NCBI GenBank assembly: GCA_025351765.1
Contig: JANXVH010000110.1
Coordinates: forward strand, 26,873 to 90,872
Length of the DNA: 64,000 nt
Source: Pedobacter sp.
GTDB taxonomy: Bacteria > Bacteroidota > Bacteroidia > Sphingobacteriales > Sphingobacteriaceae
Direction: 5' to 3'
The notes under the pieces: model-generated
What the model was told of the DNA's origin: nothing
Databases searched by the model: none
What the model saw: only the letters and a program-made list of their open reading frames with translations
Shown: one piece after another, positions 52,694-62,601 of the stretch
Position numbering within the stretch: position 1 is the first letter of the stretch
Layout: each line of letters opens with the position of its first letter
Program-made: the position numbers and the translations under genes

Positions 52694-55561
52694 TTATTTC
52701 TTCTCAGGTAACAATACAAATCTAATGTAGTTGTCTTCATTTAGATACTGTTGAGCCGCCGCCTTGCTGCTTTCAACAGTTACCGCGTTTACTTTTTGTA
52801 CATAAATTTTATTCTGTCCCAAGTCATCGCCATACTTAATGCGGTTTGAAATGTAACCAAGCCAGTATCCATTATCTCGTAAACTAAGCTCATACTGACG
52901 GAGTTCTTCAGACTTAAACTTACTAATGTCATCTCCAGATACACCACTCGATTTGATCTTACTAATCTCGTCAAGCGAAGCTGCAATCAGTTTCTCTACG
53001 TTCGCTGTTGCACAACTAAATGATATAGTAATGTAATAATGTGCGTTTGGATACTTTTCAATACTTAAGCCCACATTCGGACTATAAACACCGCTTTCTT
53101 TTTCACGAAGACGCTCTAGTATTTTTATTTCTAAAGCTGCTTTTACAGCATCAAGTTGGATGTTGTTGTCCATGTTGTAAACATAATCGCCATGAAAGTA
53201 CAATTGCACAGCAGCTTTATCTTCCAGTCCTTTGTAAACTGTTTTTTCAATCTTTCCCTTTGGCGGTCTGATTCCGTTGTCCACAAAATTTTGTTTTTTA
53301 CCTAATGAAGGTAAACTTGCTAAATAAGTTTCAATTAGGGGCTTAATCTTCGCCATATCAAAGGCGCCAATAATTACGAAAACTTGTTCGCCATTGTCTG
53401 CAAACCTGTCTTTATAAAAAGCAAAAGCTTTATCCAGAGAGATTTTGTCCAAATCGGTAAGTGTAGTTGGGAGCGATCGTTTATGATGAGAAGAAAGTAC
53501 AGATTGAATGGTATCAGAAAATACAGCATTTGGATTAGCATTTTTATTTGCAATGACTACCCTGCTGTCGGAAATGTTTTTGTTGAAAATATCCATATCC
53601 TTGCGGGGTGTAGTCGCATAGGCATAAACAAGTTGAAAAGCAGATTCCAGATCTTTTGGAGACGAGCTTCCGCCATAACCTTGGTAAAGATCATCAATAT
53701 AAGATCCAACTCTAGCTGTATTGCCAGCAAGAAGTTTATTTAGCTGACTAGGATTGAACTCTCCAACTCCACTTTGAGAAATAATTTCCGCCTCTTCTGC
53801 CGAATTATAGTCGTCATCACTTGCCAAAGAATAACCTCCTTTGGAGAATGAGCTGAATAATACTTGATCATTTTTAAACGTGGTCTGTTTTAATACCACC
53901 CTAATGCCATTACTTAAAGTCAGTTCGGTAGCATCAAGCGCATCAATCTTACTTTCGCTAACTATTTTTCCTGCAGAAGGCTTGGTGGCAATCAACGGTT
54001 TATTAACAGCGTTGTCCACGTAAGCGCTTATCCCATTTGCGGCATTTTTTACTGCGCTAACCAATTGTGCCTCTGTTGGTAAACTAGCTTTTTCTTTTTC
54101 CGGCGCTTGTACAAGTATAATTTGATTTTCTTTAGTGATCAATGTTTTGGCGAGTGCGTTAACCTCAGCTAAAGTAGTGTTAGCTAATATATTCTTAGTC
54201 TCTGCATAATCCCAGTCCATAGAGGGTATTGCAGCTCCACTTAGAAAGTTATCCTGGTATTCCCGTACAAATTTAACAGAGGCTGTTTTGTCTTTTTCCA
54301 GGTGTTGTTTTTCGTTTCCTGCAAGGATGTTCTTTTTGGCAACATCTAATTCAGATGCTAAAAATCCATATTTATTCATCCGCTCATTTTCTGTAAGGGC
54401 GGCGATAAGTGCTTTTTCAAGCGTAGCGCCAGAGCTAGCTACCGCTACAGTCTGATAGGCATTGATGCCCGAAACCAAGCCACCCTGATATGCCGAATAT
54501 AAACTTTGTGCATAGAGAAACGGAGCATTTCCTTTTTGTAGAATCTCCTGAAACCTCGCGCCAAGCATACTATTGATCATTGATATTGACATTTCCTTTT
54601 TATAATCCGCAACTGTTGTAGTTACTTTACCGCGTTGTTTGTAAATAACGGTAGCAACATTATAGGGCTGTTCAGGGTCTGTGATAATTTTTATCAGAGG
54701 TTCCTTATTGTCAGGAAGATCGTATTTCAGTCTTGTTTTAGGACTAGAAGGGTTTTTTAGAGAAGCAAAGTTTTCTTTGATCAACTGTTCAACGCTGTTT
54801 ACATCAAAATCACCAACGGCAATTACAGATTGCAGGTTTGGCCTGTACCAATCGGCGTAAAAGTCCTTTATTTTATCATAAGTAAAACTCTGCAAAATAT
54901 CTATTTTGCCAATTGGGATCCGTTTTTCATAACGAGAACCTTTCAGTAAAAGTGGTAGCAGTTGCTTGCTCATACGCTCCTGTGCATTTTTTCCCCTCTG
55001 ACGGTCTTCTTCGATAATTACGCCACGCTCTTTATCAATTTCGCCACCTTCCATCAATACTTTTCCAGCCCAATTGGCTAGGATTTTAAAACCAGATTTA
55101 AATAAAATAGCACTATCTGTTGGAATCGGCAACTGATATACGGTTTCGTTAAAGCCAGTATATGCATTTAAGTCTGCGCCAAAGCGCACCCCTGCCTTTT
55201 GCAGGTAATTGATCATCTCATTTTTAGGAAAATCTTTAGTGCCATTAAAAGCCATGTGCTCGGTAAAATGAGCCAGACCCTGTTGATTGTCTTCCTCCAT
55301 TAGTGATCCAATTTTGTTTACCAGATATAGTTCTGCTCTGTTCTTTGGCTCAACATTTTTCCTGATGTAATAAGTAAGTCCATTAGGTAATCTACCTATT
55401 CGTATGCTTGGGTCTTTAGGAATTACAGCAGATCCATTTTTTTGTGATGCTACAGGAGCTTTTTTTGCTACAATAGTCTTTTTTTGTTGGGCTTCAACCA
55501 AATTGCCTATTAATAAACAGCAGGTGATTGCGCAAATGACAGTGCTTTTTATAATTTTCAT
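52694..55561 (-). CDS. Secreted M16 family zinc peptidase, two-domain
   Basis: The 955-aa protein has a signal peptide (cut plausibly after GNLVEAQ). The first M16 half holds the inverted zinc motif HFTEH in GLAHFTEHMAFNGTKDFPKN (near residue 80) with a distal Glu in ERGVIIEEDRQRG; the second half (from about residue 535) is the non-catalytic partner. This is the pitrilysin-like periplasmic form usual in Bacteroidota. It has its own terminator and is monocistronic. Confidence 0.94.
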   Translation of the reverse strand: MKIIKSTVICAITCCLLIGNLVEAQQKKTIVAKKAPVASQKNGSAVIPKDPSIRIGRLPNGLTYYIRKNVEPKNRAELYLVNKIGSLMEEDNQQGLAHFTEHMAFNGTKDFPKNEMINYLQKAGVRFGADLNAYTGFNETVYQLPIPTDSAILFKSGFKILANWAGKVLMEGGEIDKERGVIIEEDRQRGKNAQERMSKQLLPLLLKGSRYEKRIPIGKIDILQSFTYDKIKDFYADWYRPNLQSVIAVGDFDVNSVEQLIKENFASLKNPSSPKTRLKYDLPDNKEPLIKIITDPEQPYNVATVIYKQRGKVTTTVADYKKEMSISMINSMLGARFQEILQKGNAPFLYAQSLYSAYQGGLVSGINAYQTVAVASSGATLEKALIAALTENERMNKYGFLASELDVAKKNILAGNEKQHLEKDKTASVKFVREYQDNFLSGAAIPSMDWDYAETKNILANTTLAEVNALAKTLITKENQIILVQAPEKEKASLPTEAQLVSAVKNAANGISAYVDNAVNKPLIATKPSAGKIVSESKIDALDATELTLSNGIRVVLKQTTFKNDQVLFSSFSKGGYSLASDDDYNSAEEAEIISQSGVGEFNPSQLNKLLAGNTARVGSYIDDLYQGYGGSSSPKDLESAFQLVYAYATTPRKDMDIFNKNISDSRVVIANKNANPNAVFSDTIQSVLSSHHKRSLPTTLTDLDKISLDKAFAFYKDRFADNGEQVFVIIGAFDMAKIKPLIETYLASLPSLGKKQNFVDNGIRPPKGKIEKTVYKGLEDKAAVQLYFHGDYVYNMDNNIQLDAVKAALEIKILERLREKESGVYSPNVGLSIEKYPNAHYYITISFSCATANVEKLIAASLDEISKIKSSGVSGDDISKFKSEELRQYELSLRDNGYWLGYISNRIKYGDDLGQNKIYVQKVNAVTVESSKAAAQQYLNEDNYIRFVLLPEKK

Positions 55562-55761
55562 TTAAAATAAGTTAATCGGGATAAAATTAATCTATTATCC
55601 TGATTAACTGTTTACTGTACGGTAGTTTTTAGTGTATCAATTTTAAGAAAGTAAAGAAGGATGATGGTAACTTTATCAGAAACAACAATTGTTTAGCCAA
55701 TTTCATGATTTGATAACCATTAGCTTACCCCCGGCTAACATAAAGTTAGTAAATTTATAAA

Positions 55762-56547
55762 GTGAGATATTCAATATTTATAATGCTGCTACTAATAGGT
55801 TTCGGTGCAGCAGCTCAAAAAGGTAATAAAGGCCATAGCCATAACGACTATAATCAGTCTTCCCCGTTTTATGGTGCATACGCTGCTGGAATGGGTTCTG
55901 TTGAAGCAGATGTTTATATAATAGGAGGAAAGCTACTTGTTTCGCATAATGAAGAAGATACTGATCCGGGGCGTAGTCTGGACAAGCTTTACCTACAACC
56001 AATAGCCAAAGCTTTTAAAAATAATAAAGGGCATATCTATCCCAATAAAAACAAGACATTACAATTGCTGATAGACATCAAATCAAATCATAAGCAAGTC
56101 TTGGCAACGCTTATTACCGAACTTAAACCATACTTGAAATTTTTTGATCAAAGTATAAATAAACGTGCAGTAAGGATTTTGATTAGTGGGGATGTCCCTC
56201 CACCGGCTAACTTTAAGGATTACCCCAGCTATATTTTTTTTGACGGCCGCACAACAAATGTTTATACTTCTAATGAGCTTTCCCGTCTTGGTATGGTGAG
56301 CGAAAGCATAGGTACATTTACTTCCTGGGATGGTACAAATCCATTGCCGGCGGATGAAAAACTAAAGTTAATTGAGGTTGTAAAGAAATCACATAGTTGG
56401 AATAAGCCCTTTCGCTTCTGGGGGACAGCAGATAATATTGATGTTTGGAAAGAGCTGGAAAGTATAGGAGTTGATTGGATAGGCACAGACCAGCCTAAAA
56501 AATTGAGTTTGTATCTTAAACTCTACCCATCATTGGATCAGAAATAG
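55762..56547 (+). CDS. PI-PLC-like TIM-barrel phosphodiesterase, exported
   Basis: The 261-aa protein starts with GTG and has a signal peptide (IMLLLIGFGAAAQ). KGHSHNDYNQ, GSVEADVYIIGGKLLVSHNE and LQLLIDIKSNHK follow the catalytic pattern of PI-PLC/glycerophosphodiesterase barrels (His, then Glu/Asp, then His), most like the AIM6-type group. Substrate unknown. Its 3' end overlaps the convergent phospholipase C gene by 32 bases. Confidence 0.82.
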   Translation: MRYSIFIMLLLIGFGAAAQKGNKGHSHNDYNQSSPFYGAYAAGMGSVEADVYIIGGKLLVSHNEEDTDPGRSLDKLYLQPIAKAFKNNKGHIYPNKNKTLQLLIDIKSNHKQVLATLITELKPYLKFFDQSINKRAVRILISGDVPPPANFKDYPSYIFFDGRTTNVYTSNELSRLGMVSESIGTFTSWDGTNPLPADEKLKLIEVVKKSHSWNKPFRFWGTADNIDVWKELESIGVDWIGTDQPKKLSLYLKLYPSLDQK

Positions 56548-58846
56548 ACTCCTCACCGTTTTCAACATGTCCTGCATACTGCTTTCTATATACATCAGAT
56601 CCGTTTATAGTGATAGTAAGATCATACCAATGAGCACTTTTTGACAGATCTACATCCAATTTAGTCTTGCTTCCTGGAGTTAATGATATAGAAACAGGCT
56701 TTCGGTGTTGATACCCATCTGCTATATTTATCTGGAGTGTATTAAGGCTGGTGTTTTTAAATGTAAGTACCAGGTTACCTGTGGTAGCTTTAGTCAGGAA
56801 CCCTCGTTGTTCGTAGTTGCAATTCACCTGAAGAGGATCAGCGGCGTTACCCCTAAAATTCCTAAAAAATCCATTAGGCCCACTTATAAATAAGTCGTAG
56901 GTGCCTTTAGCAAAGTCGACAATAGCATATTGGTCGCTGAGCTGGTCTCCGGCACTTACAGCGTAATTCCATGACTTTCCCACCTGCCCTTTGTATAGAT
57001 TAGTCGTATACACTGTAAATGGTGCTCCAGACGGGGTTACCATCTGACCAAACTGCCGCGTTCCAGCGGCGAGCTGCAACGTAAAAATACCATTTCTGGT
57101 CATTCCTTCTGCACTCAATTGATAGGGTAGTGCACATGCTTTGCGAACTCCTTCTTCCTGCAATGGCAAGTATTCATTATTTTTCAGTTCTGCAACCGTC
57201 AATGGTTTCGGCAGTAGCTGAGCTGGTTTGTTTTTAGCATTTTGGATGCGGGTGATAACCTCATCTTTTCGCAACGCTACTGGTTGTCCAGCTAAATTTT
57301 CTAAAGCAGGGCGGAATGAAGAACTCAAATCACCACAAATAGTCCTTCTCCAGCTACTGATCATGGAACTTCTAATCTTTTTGCCTGTTTTATGACTAAA
57401 CAAATTCTCTATCAGCATGATGGTTGAGGTGTGGTCAAATACTTGAGAATTCACATAACCACCTTTGCTCCATGGTGAGGCGATTAGCATGGGTACACGG
57501 TATCCTAATCCAATCGGACTATCTTTAGTTGATTCGTAATCTGATGTAATGTCTATTCCTGATGATACTTTTCCTGTCAATTTATCACCAGGTTTTGGCA
57601 CCACATAGGGTGGAATGTGATCGAAATAACCATCGTTCTCATCGTATGTTAAAATGAAGATTGTTTTCTTCCAAACCTCCTGATTTTTTGTCAGTATGTC
57701 TATCGCTTCCGATACATACCATGTGCCATACAGTGGTGAACTGGTATGGTCGGAAAACCTTTGTGGCGCAACTAGCCAGGAAACAGCTGGCAGTTTACCA
57801 TTGTCCACATCAGATCTGAACTGGTAAAAAATATCATTCTTTGGAATCTCTAGCGTTTGTTCCTTTCCTTCATCATCGACATACTTAAAAGGTGCAAGTT
57901 CAAGGTAATTAAATGGTGCATTTATATTGCTGGCAAAAGCCTTGTCGATTAAATTCCGCTCACGCTGAGATAGCTTATTGTATTTTTCAGTAACTTCTGC
58001 TGCGGTCAGGTTAGCCTTAGGATCTCCATGTTTTCTGAAATAGGCAGAGAGTTTAACGTTATACCGCTTCACATATTCTATGGCATTATCGCCATAGTTG
58101 CCCAACCAATCGTCCACATTTTCTCCCTGCACATCTGCTGTCCATATTTCATTTTGATAAATCTTCCAGTCTATTCCATTATCTTCTAATACCTCCGGGA
58201 ATGTCTCCCAGTCTATATAAACCCCATCTCTTGATTCTGCCTGTGAGTTATTTACAGCAGCTACGGCATTAAGACTTAACTCCGGTTTAATGTTTCCGGT
58301 CCACATAAAAAGTCTGTTAGGCGTTGTGCCCGTAAGTGAGGAGCAGAAATTATGGTCGCAAACCGTAAAGGCATCAGCCATAGCATAATAAAACGGAATA
58401 TCTGCTCGCTCATAATGGCCCAGGCACATTAATGATTTTACAGGTAACCATTGGTCATACCTGCCGCCGTTTCTTGCTGCAAGCTGATCTGTCCAGGAGT
58501 GTGGCAGTCCGCCCTGCCATGTTATCTTAGTTTTATTAATGTCAATATGAAAGGGAGCATAACTATTCCCCGCAGCATCTTTTTGGAGCCAAACCTTATC
58601 CTGATCTGGCAAAGTAAAAGCACGCGGGTCATTAAATCCCCTCACCCCATTAAGCTTACCGAACATGTGATCGAACGACCGGTTCTCCTGCATCAGGATC
58701 ACTACATGCTCTGCATCGTAAAAAGTACTTCCAGGATTGGCCTCAATGGCCATTGCCTTTTGAATAGACATTGGAATAACGTTAGGGATACCGGCTGCGC
58801 CGGACAAGATTGCGGCCTTTTTCAGAAATTCCCTTCTCGAGTTCAT
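56516..58846 (-). CDS. Phosphocholine-type phospholipase C, Tat-exported
   Basis: The 776-aa protein begins with a twin-arginine signal (NSRREFLKKAAILSGAAG). The phosphoesterase core has VVILMQENRSFDHMFGKLNG, SLTGTTPNRLFMWTGN, TYDENDGYFDHIPPY and SKGGYVNSQVFDHTSTIML, matching the PlcH/PlcN/AcpA family, followed by two C-terminal beta domains (about residues 590-770) as in bacterial PC-PLC. It starts one base after the eboF stop, so it is probably the last gene of the ebo operon. Lipid substrate not determinable. Confidence 0.92.
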   Translation of the reverse strand: MNSRREFLKKAAILSGAAGIPNVIPMSIQKAMAIEANPGSTFYDAEHVVILMQENRSFDHMFGKLNGVRGFNDPRAFTLPDQDKVWLQKDAAGNSYAPFHIDINKTKITWQGGLPHSWTDQLAARNGGRYDQWLPVKSLMCLGHYERADIPFYYAMADAFTVCDHNFCSSLTGTTPNRLFMWTGNIKPELSLNAVAAVNNSQAESRDGVYIDWETFPEVLEDNGIDWKIYQNEIWTADVQGENVDDWLGNYGDNAIEYVKRYNVKLSAYFRKHGDPKANLTAAEVTEKYNKLSQRERNLIDKAFASNINAPFNYLELAPFKYVDDEGKEQTLEIPKNDIFYQFRSDVDNGKLPAVSWLVAPQRFSDHTSSPLYGTWYVSEAIDILTKNQEVWKKTIFILTYDENDGYFDHIPPYVVPKPGDKLTGKVSSGIDITSDYESTKDSPIGLGYRVPMLIASPWSKGGYVNSQVFDHTSTIMLIENLFSHKTGKKIRSSMISSWRRTICGDLSSSFRPALENLAGQPVALRKDEVITRIQNAKNKPAQLLPKPLTVAELKNNEYLPLQEEGVRKACALPYQLSAEGMTRNGIFTLQLAAGTRQFGQMVTPSGAPFTVYTTNLYKGQVGKSWNYAVSAGDQLSDQYAIVDFAKGTYDLFISGPNGFFRNFRGNAADPLQVNCNYEQRGFLTKATTGNLVLTFKNTSLNTLQINIADGYQHRKPVSISLTPGSKTKLDVDLSKSAHWYDLTITINGSDVYRKQYAGHVENGEESISDPMMGRV

Positions 58847-58847
58847 A

Positions 58848-60200
58848 TTAGGAATGCAAAGCTTTCCAGATTATGTCATAAACTGCTGTAGCAGCTACGT
58901 TTTCCTGGTTTAATGCTTTATCAGTGATTAACACCGGGTGATAATTTTCTGGTGTGTTTACACTGCCATGTGACCCTTTTATTAGCGTTGCGTCTAAAGG
59001 GATAACATCCATAACGTACCTGAAGCCAGCTTTTTTTCTAAGCAATTTATATGCAGCACGAGGTTTGGAAGACATAAACATTTCTACAGGATCATAACCC
59101 GGCTTTTTATGGATATCTACACATCTGGCATAATCAGGGGCAAGCGCATCGTCAAGCCAAAAATAGTAAGTAAACCAACTATCTGCATCAGCAACGACAA
59201 CCAGATCACCGGCCCGTTCATGATTAATACCGTATTCTTTTTTACCTGCCTCATCTAAAACAACTGCAATACCAGGAACTTTAGCCAGAATAGCCTTTAC
59301 CTGTTCGGTTACAGATGGGTCATTGATGTAAATATGTGCTACCTGATGGTCTGCCACCACAAATGCTTCTGATGCACCGGGATCTAAAAGTTCCAGACCT
59401 CTTTCTATTCTAATTTGGAGCAGCCCATTTTCTCTAAATAACCTATTTAGGTGAATCGGTTTAGTTACCGGAACTATCCCATATTCAGAAAGAATAATGA
59501 TTTCCCCACCTTTAGATTCGTAGTAGTTAACCAGGTCTTTCACAACCTCGTCTACTTCTCCAAGCTCTTTACTTATTTTGTTAAAATCATCGCCAAATTT
59601 CTGTAAGCAGTAATCCAGATGCGGTAAATAGATCAGGGTCAGGGTAGGGTCGTAAAGCTCATCTGTAATTATGGAAGCGTCTGCTATCCATTTTGTAGAT
59701 TTTATATTGGCCCCGGGACCCCAGAATTGAAATAAAGGAAAAGTTCCAAGGCGCTCCTGTAACACGTCCCTAAGGCCTGCGGGTTCCGAATAACAATCAG
59801 GCATTTTACGTCCATCTGCCAAGTAATTAGGTCTAGGTGTTACCGAGTAGTCGGCATTGGAGTACATATTGTACCACCAGAACATCATAGCTGTAGTAAA
59901 ATTGGGGTCTTCTTTTTTTGCGTAGTCCCAGATCTTATTTACAAGTACCAGTTTGTTAGATTGTTTCCAAAATTTAACTTCAGCATCTATTTTATCGTAC
60001 CACCCATTGCCCACAATACCGTGTGCTGCCGGGGTTTTACCGCTTAGGTAGGTAGATTGCACTGCAGTTGTTACTGCAGGAAGCATTGGTGCAATTCTAT
60101 TCAGGCTTTTACGCTTAATGTAACTTGCTAAAAAAGGGGTGTGTTCGCCAATCAGGTTTGCCGATAATCCAACAACATCTATAACAACTGTTTTCTTCAT
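58848..60200 (-). CDS. eboF: EboF: nucleotide pyrophosphatase/phosphodiesterase-like protein
   Basis: The 450-aa protein starts at ATG 60200 (MKKTVVIDVVGLSA), overlapping the eboE stop by one base (TAATG). It has the alkaline-phosphatase superfamily plan: the metal-site Asp in VVIDVVG, the presumed Thr nucleophile in PAVTTAVQSTYLSGKTPAAH, then IILSEYG and KGSHGSVNTPENYHPVLI with metal-binding His. No signal peptide is present, so it is cytoplasmic. In the ebo cluster it probably hydrolyses a phosphodiester or phosphonate of the unknown product; the reaction is not known. Confidence 0.9.
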   Translation of the reverse strand: MKKTVVIDVVGLSANLIGEHTPFLASYIKRKSLNRIAPMLPAVTTAVQSTYLSGKTPAAHGIVGNGWYDKIDAEVKFWKQSNKLVLVNKIWDYAKKEDPNFTTAMMFWWYNMYSNADYSVTPRPNYLADGRKMPDCYSEPAGLRDVLQERLGTFPLFQFWGPGANIKSTKWIADASIITDELYDPTLTLIYLPHLDYCLQKFGDDFNKISKELGEVDEVVKDLVNYYESKGGEIIILSEYGIVPVTKPIHLNRLFRENGLLQIRIERGLELLDPGASEAFVVADHQVAHIYINDPSVTEQVKAILAKVPGIAVVLDEAGKKEYGINHERAGDLVVVADADSWFTYYFWLDDALAPDYARCVDIHKKPGYDPVEMFMSSKPRAAYKLLRKKAGFRYVMDVIPLDATLIKGSHGSVNTPENYHPVLITDKALNQENVAATAVYDIIWKALHS

Positions 60201-61414
60201 TACTGTGTATTTAACTGGTCTGCAACCCACAGTAATTCTTTACTAATGGATTCGGTAATGGGCAATTTAATCTGCTCTGGAAGTACTTCCCAAGTGTAAG
60301 TTTCAACTTCTAGATGCTGGGTAAACGGTTTAGATTTCTGGATGTTCAGTACTTCAATAATATCATTTTGGGTAGAGCTTACTGCACCAATTTCACGAAT
60401 GGAGATCGGGACATGAAAATGTGCCCTCCATTGCATTGCCTCAGGGTTATCGAAATCAGCAAGTGCAGGAGTAAGGTCACGATACCGTAGTAGTCCGCCA
60501 TCTTTTTTTAGCGCTACCACTTGATGGAGATAGGTAGGCTCGTTAAATGCTCCAAATGCTTGCTTTATGATTTTTCGTTTATCGGATCCCTTGTCAATAT
60601 CTGCGTGTAAAGCTGCGCTGATCTGAATTTTTCCAACTTTAATGCCCTTTAATTCGAGTTCTCTTACTACCTCTGCATGGTTCTCAAAACCAATGGCGAA
60701 ATGGCAAACATCATAGCACAATGTTAGGTGTTGCTTCAATAATACCTCAGCCTCATCGGCAGATACATTGAAAGAATTCTCTATCTCCGGGATGCCCAGT
60801 TTCAGGAATACACGCTCAAACCAATCTATAAATTCGCGACCGGTTTCCAGTATTCCATCAGGTTCAGGTTCAATGTCCAAATGCATGACCACGTTTGTTT
60901 TCTGGTATACATGGATCAGCTCTTTAACTACTTCAATCATGTTTTTTGTAGCAGTATAGGTGGCCGCAGCCAGATCGTCCGGGGTTTTAAACCAATGGCG
61001 ATAGCTCAATGGAGATGTGGAAATGCCGCCTTCCATACCCTCCGGTAAAATTGCCTCTAAAATTTTGAACAGTCTTAATGAATAAGCTTTACGTTCGTCG
61101 GTAGTCCAGTCTGGTGTGTGTACATCCTCCTTAACTACTGTATTGTGGAATTCGCCATAAGGGAAACCGTTCATGGTATATACGTAAGCGCCATTGGCAT
61201 CCAGCCATTCTTTAAAATTGGCAAGAGGGATTTCATTTATAAGCTCAAGGCTGGCTTCATTAGATAACCTTAGGCCAAGTCCCATCAGCTGGTCAGGCGC
61301 TACTGTACTTTTAATAACAGGGAAATTTTTCCGTAACGCCTCAAGGTCTTCTGTCCAGTTCCTGCCCGCATGGATATTGGTACAATAGGTAAGATGGCAG
61401 GTGTTCAGTTTCAT
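60200..61414 (-). CDS. eboE: EboE: TIM-barrel xylose-isomerase-like protein
   Basis: The 404-aa protein is a sugar-phosphate isomerase/epimerase-type barrel: HLTYCTNIHAGRNWTEDL at the start, NVVMHLDIEPEPDGILE (Glu ligands), LTLCYDVCHFAIGFENHAEV and KVGKIQISAALHAD. These acidic/His positions fit a metal-dependent barrel. The family is annotated as metabolite traffic protein EboE; the true activity is unknown. It is coupled on both sides: 1 base from eboD and overlapping eboF. Confidence 0.92.
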   Translation of the reverse strand: MKLNTCHLTYCTNIHAGRNWTEDLEALRKNFPVIKSTVAPDQLMGLGLRLSNEASLELINEIPLANFKEWLDANGAYVYTMNGFPYGEFHNTVVKEDVHTPDWTTDERKAYSLRLFKILEAILPEGMEGGISTSPLSYRHWFKTPDDLAAATYTATKNMIEVVKELIHVYQKTNVVMHLDIEPEPDGILETGREFIDWFERVFLKLGIPEIENSFNVSADEAEVLLKQHLTLCYDVCHFAIGFENHAEVVRELELKGIKVGKIQISAALHADIDKGSDKRKIIKQAFGAFNEPTYLHQVVALKKDGGLLRYRDLTPALADFDNPEAMQWRAHFHVPISIREIGAVSSTQNDIIEVLNIQKSKPFTQHLEVETYTWEVLPEQIKLPITESISKELLWVADQLNTQ

Positions 61415-61415
61415 G

Positions 61416-62585
61416 TTACTGCTTTATGTTTAGGTGTGTTGCGGTATATTTTGTTACGTAGCTGCTGGCTTTGATAAGCAATTCTTTATCCATTTCGTTT
61501 ACCTCTTTTCCAGTACCTACATCAGTTAACAAGGTAATGGTCAGCAAGCCTCCAAGATGTTCCTGGAATTCCAATAATCCCTTTAAAATAGGAGAATTCA
61601 AATCGGTGATCTGGACATATGAACTTGAAATATCATATCCCAGGTTCAACAACAAATCAAGAATACCATGAAGTTTATCTTCGCTTAGCATTCCCTTCAA
61701 AAAAGAATAAGTACTGTCGAGTGCAATACCCATTGCTACAGCTTCGCCATGCAAAACGCTAAAATTACTTAGTTGTTCCAACTTATGTGCTGCCCAGTGC
61801 CCAAAATCAAGGGGTCTGGCAGATCCTGTTTCAAAAGGATCATCACCCGCAATGTGGCTCATGTGCAATTGTGCGCAAACCTTAATCAGGTAATTCATCG
61901 TTTCCTGATCACGGTTTATCAATTCTGTAGTATGGTCTTTAATCCAGTAAAAGAAATCAGGATCTTTAATAAGGGCCACTTTAATCGCCTCAGAAATACC
62001 AGAGCGGTAATCCCTGTCGGTTAGCGTTGTTAAAAATGCATCATCGTTGAATACAGCATTGGGTGGGGAAAAAGTACCAAGAAAATTCTTCTTGCCATTA
62101 TAATTGACACCGTTTTTAACGCCGATTCCAGAATCGTTCTGAGAAAGCACAGTAGTGGGGATACGAATGTGCTTAATGCCTCGGTGCGATACCGCAGCTG
62201 CATACCCAACCAAGTCTAATACTGCACCACCACCAATGGCAGCAATATAAGAATGCCTGTCGATACCAAATTTGTTTACCGCTTCAACTATAGCATCAAA
62301 AAGATTTGTATCATTCTTTGCTGCTTCGCCTCCCGGAATAACCATTACCTCGGGTATAAATTGGATCACATTGTGTTCCTCAAAATATTTCTTGATCTCA
62401 GTGAGTAAATCGGGTTGCGTATCAGCAACCCCCTGGTCTATTACAAAGAATATTTTTCTTAAAGACAGAGATGGTTTCTCCGTAAAGAAATCTGCCAGCG
62501 TAGTATTTTGAAGATCGAATAATGATGATGTAAAGAAAATCTTATACTCAAATTTTACACTAAAAGATTGTTGAAGGTAGTTCAT
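61416..62585 (-). CDS. eboD: EboD: 3-dehydroquinate synthase-like protein
   Basis: The 389-aa protein belongs to the sugar-phosphate cyclase superfamily: VIPGGEAAKND, AAIGGGAVLDLVGYAAAV (NAD-binding Gly loop), RIPTTVLSQNDSGIGVKNGV, GISEAIKVALIKD, and the metal-site LDFGHWAAHKLEQLS with LHGEAVAMGIALD. It resembles AroB but carries changes around the substrate site (for example SQNDSGIGVKNG where AroB has AQVDSSVGGKTG), so it probably uses another sugar phosphate, as in EEVS/EVS-type cyclases; that is inference. Confidence 0.92.
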   Translation of the reverse strand: MNYLQQSFSVKFEYKIFFTSSLFDLQNTTLADFFTEKPSLSLRKIFFVIDQGVADTQPDLLTEIKKYFEEHNVIQFIPEVMVIPGGEAAKNDTNLFDAIVEAVNKFGIDRHSYIAAIGGGAVLDLVGYAAAVSHRGIKHIRIPTTVLSQNDSGIGVKNGVNYNGKKNFLGTFSPPNAVFNDDAFLTTLTDRDYRSGISEAIKVALIKDPDFFYWIKDHTTELINRDQETMNYLIKVCAQLHMSHIAGDDPFETGSARPLDFGHWAAHKLEQLSNFSVLHGEAVAMGIALDSTYSFLKGMLSEDKLHGILDLLLNLGYDISSSYVQITDLNSPILKGLLEFQEHLGGLLTITLLTDVGTGKEVNEMDKELLIKASSYVTKYTATHLNIKQ

Positions 62586-62601
62586 ATGCTAAAATTCTCG
62601 A

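Noticed and set aside
52527..52730. 67-aa plus-strand frame across the 11-bp array
   Set aside because: The translated repeat (RIADGYGTDNRRYYPDRRQ) is a by-product of the tandem DNA units; it overlaps the M16 terminator and stop.
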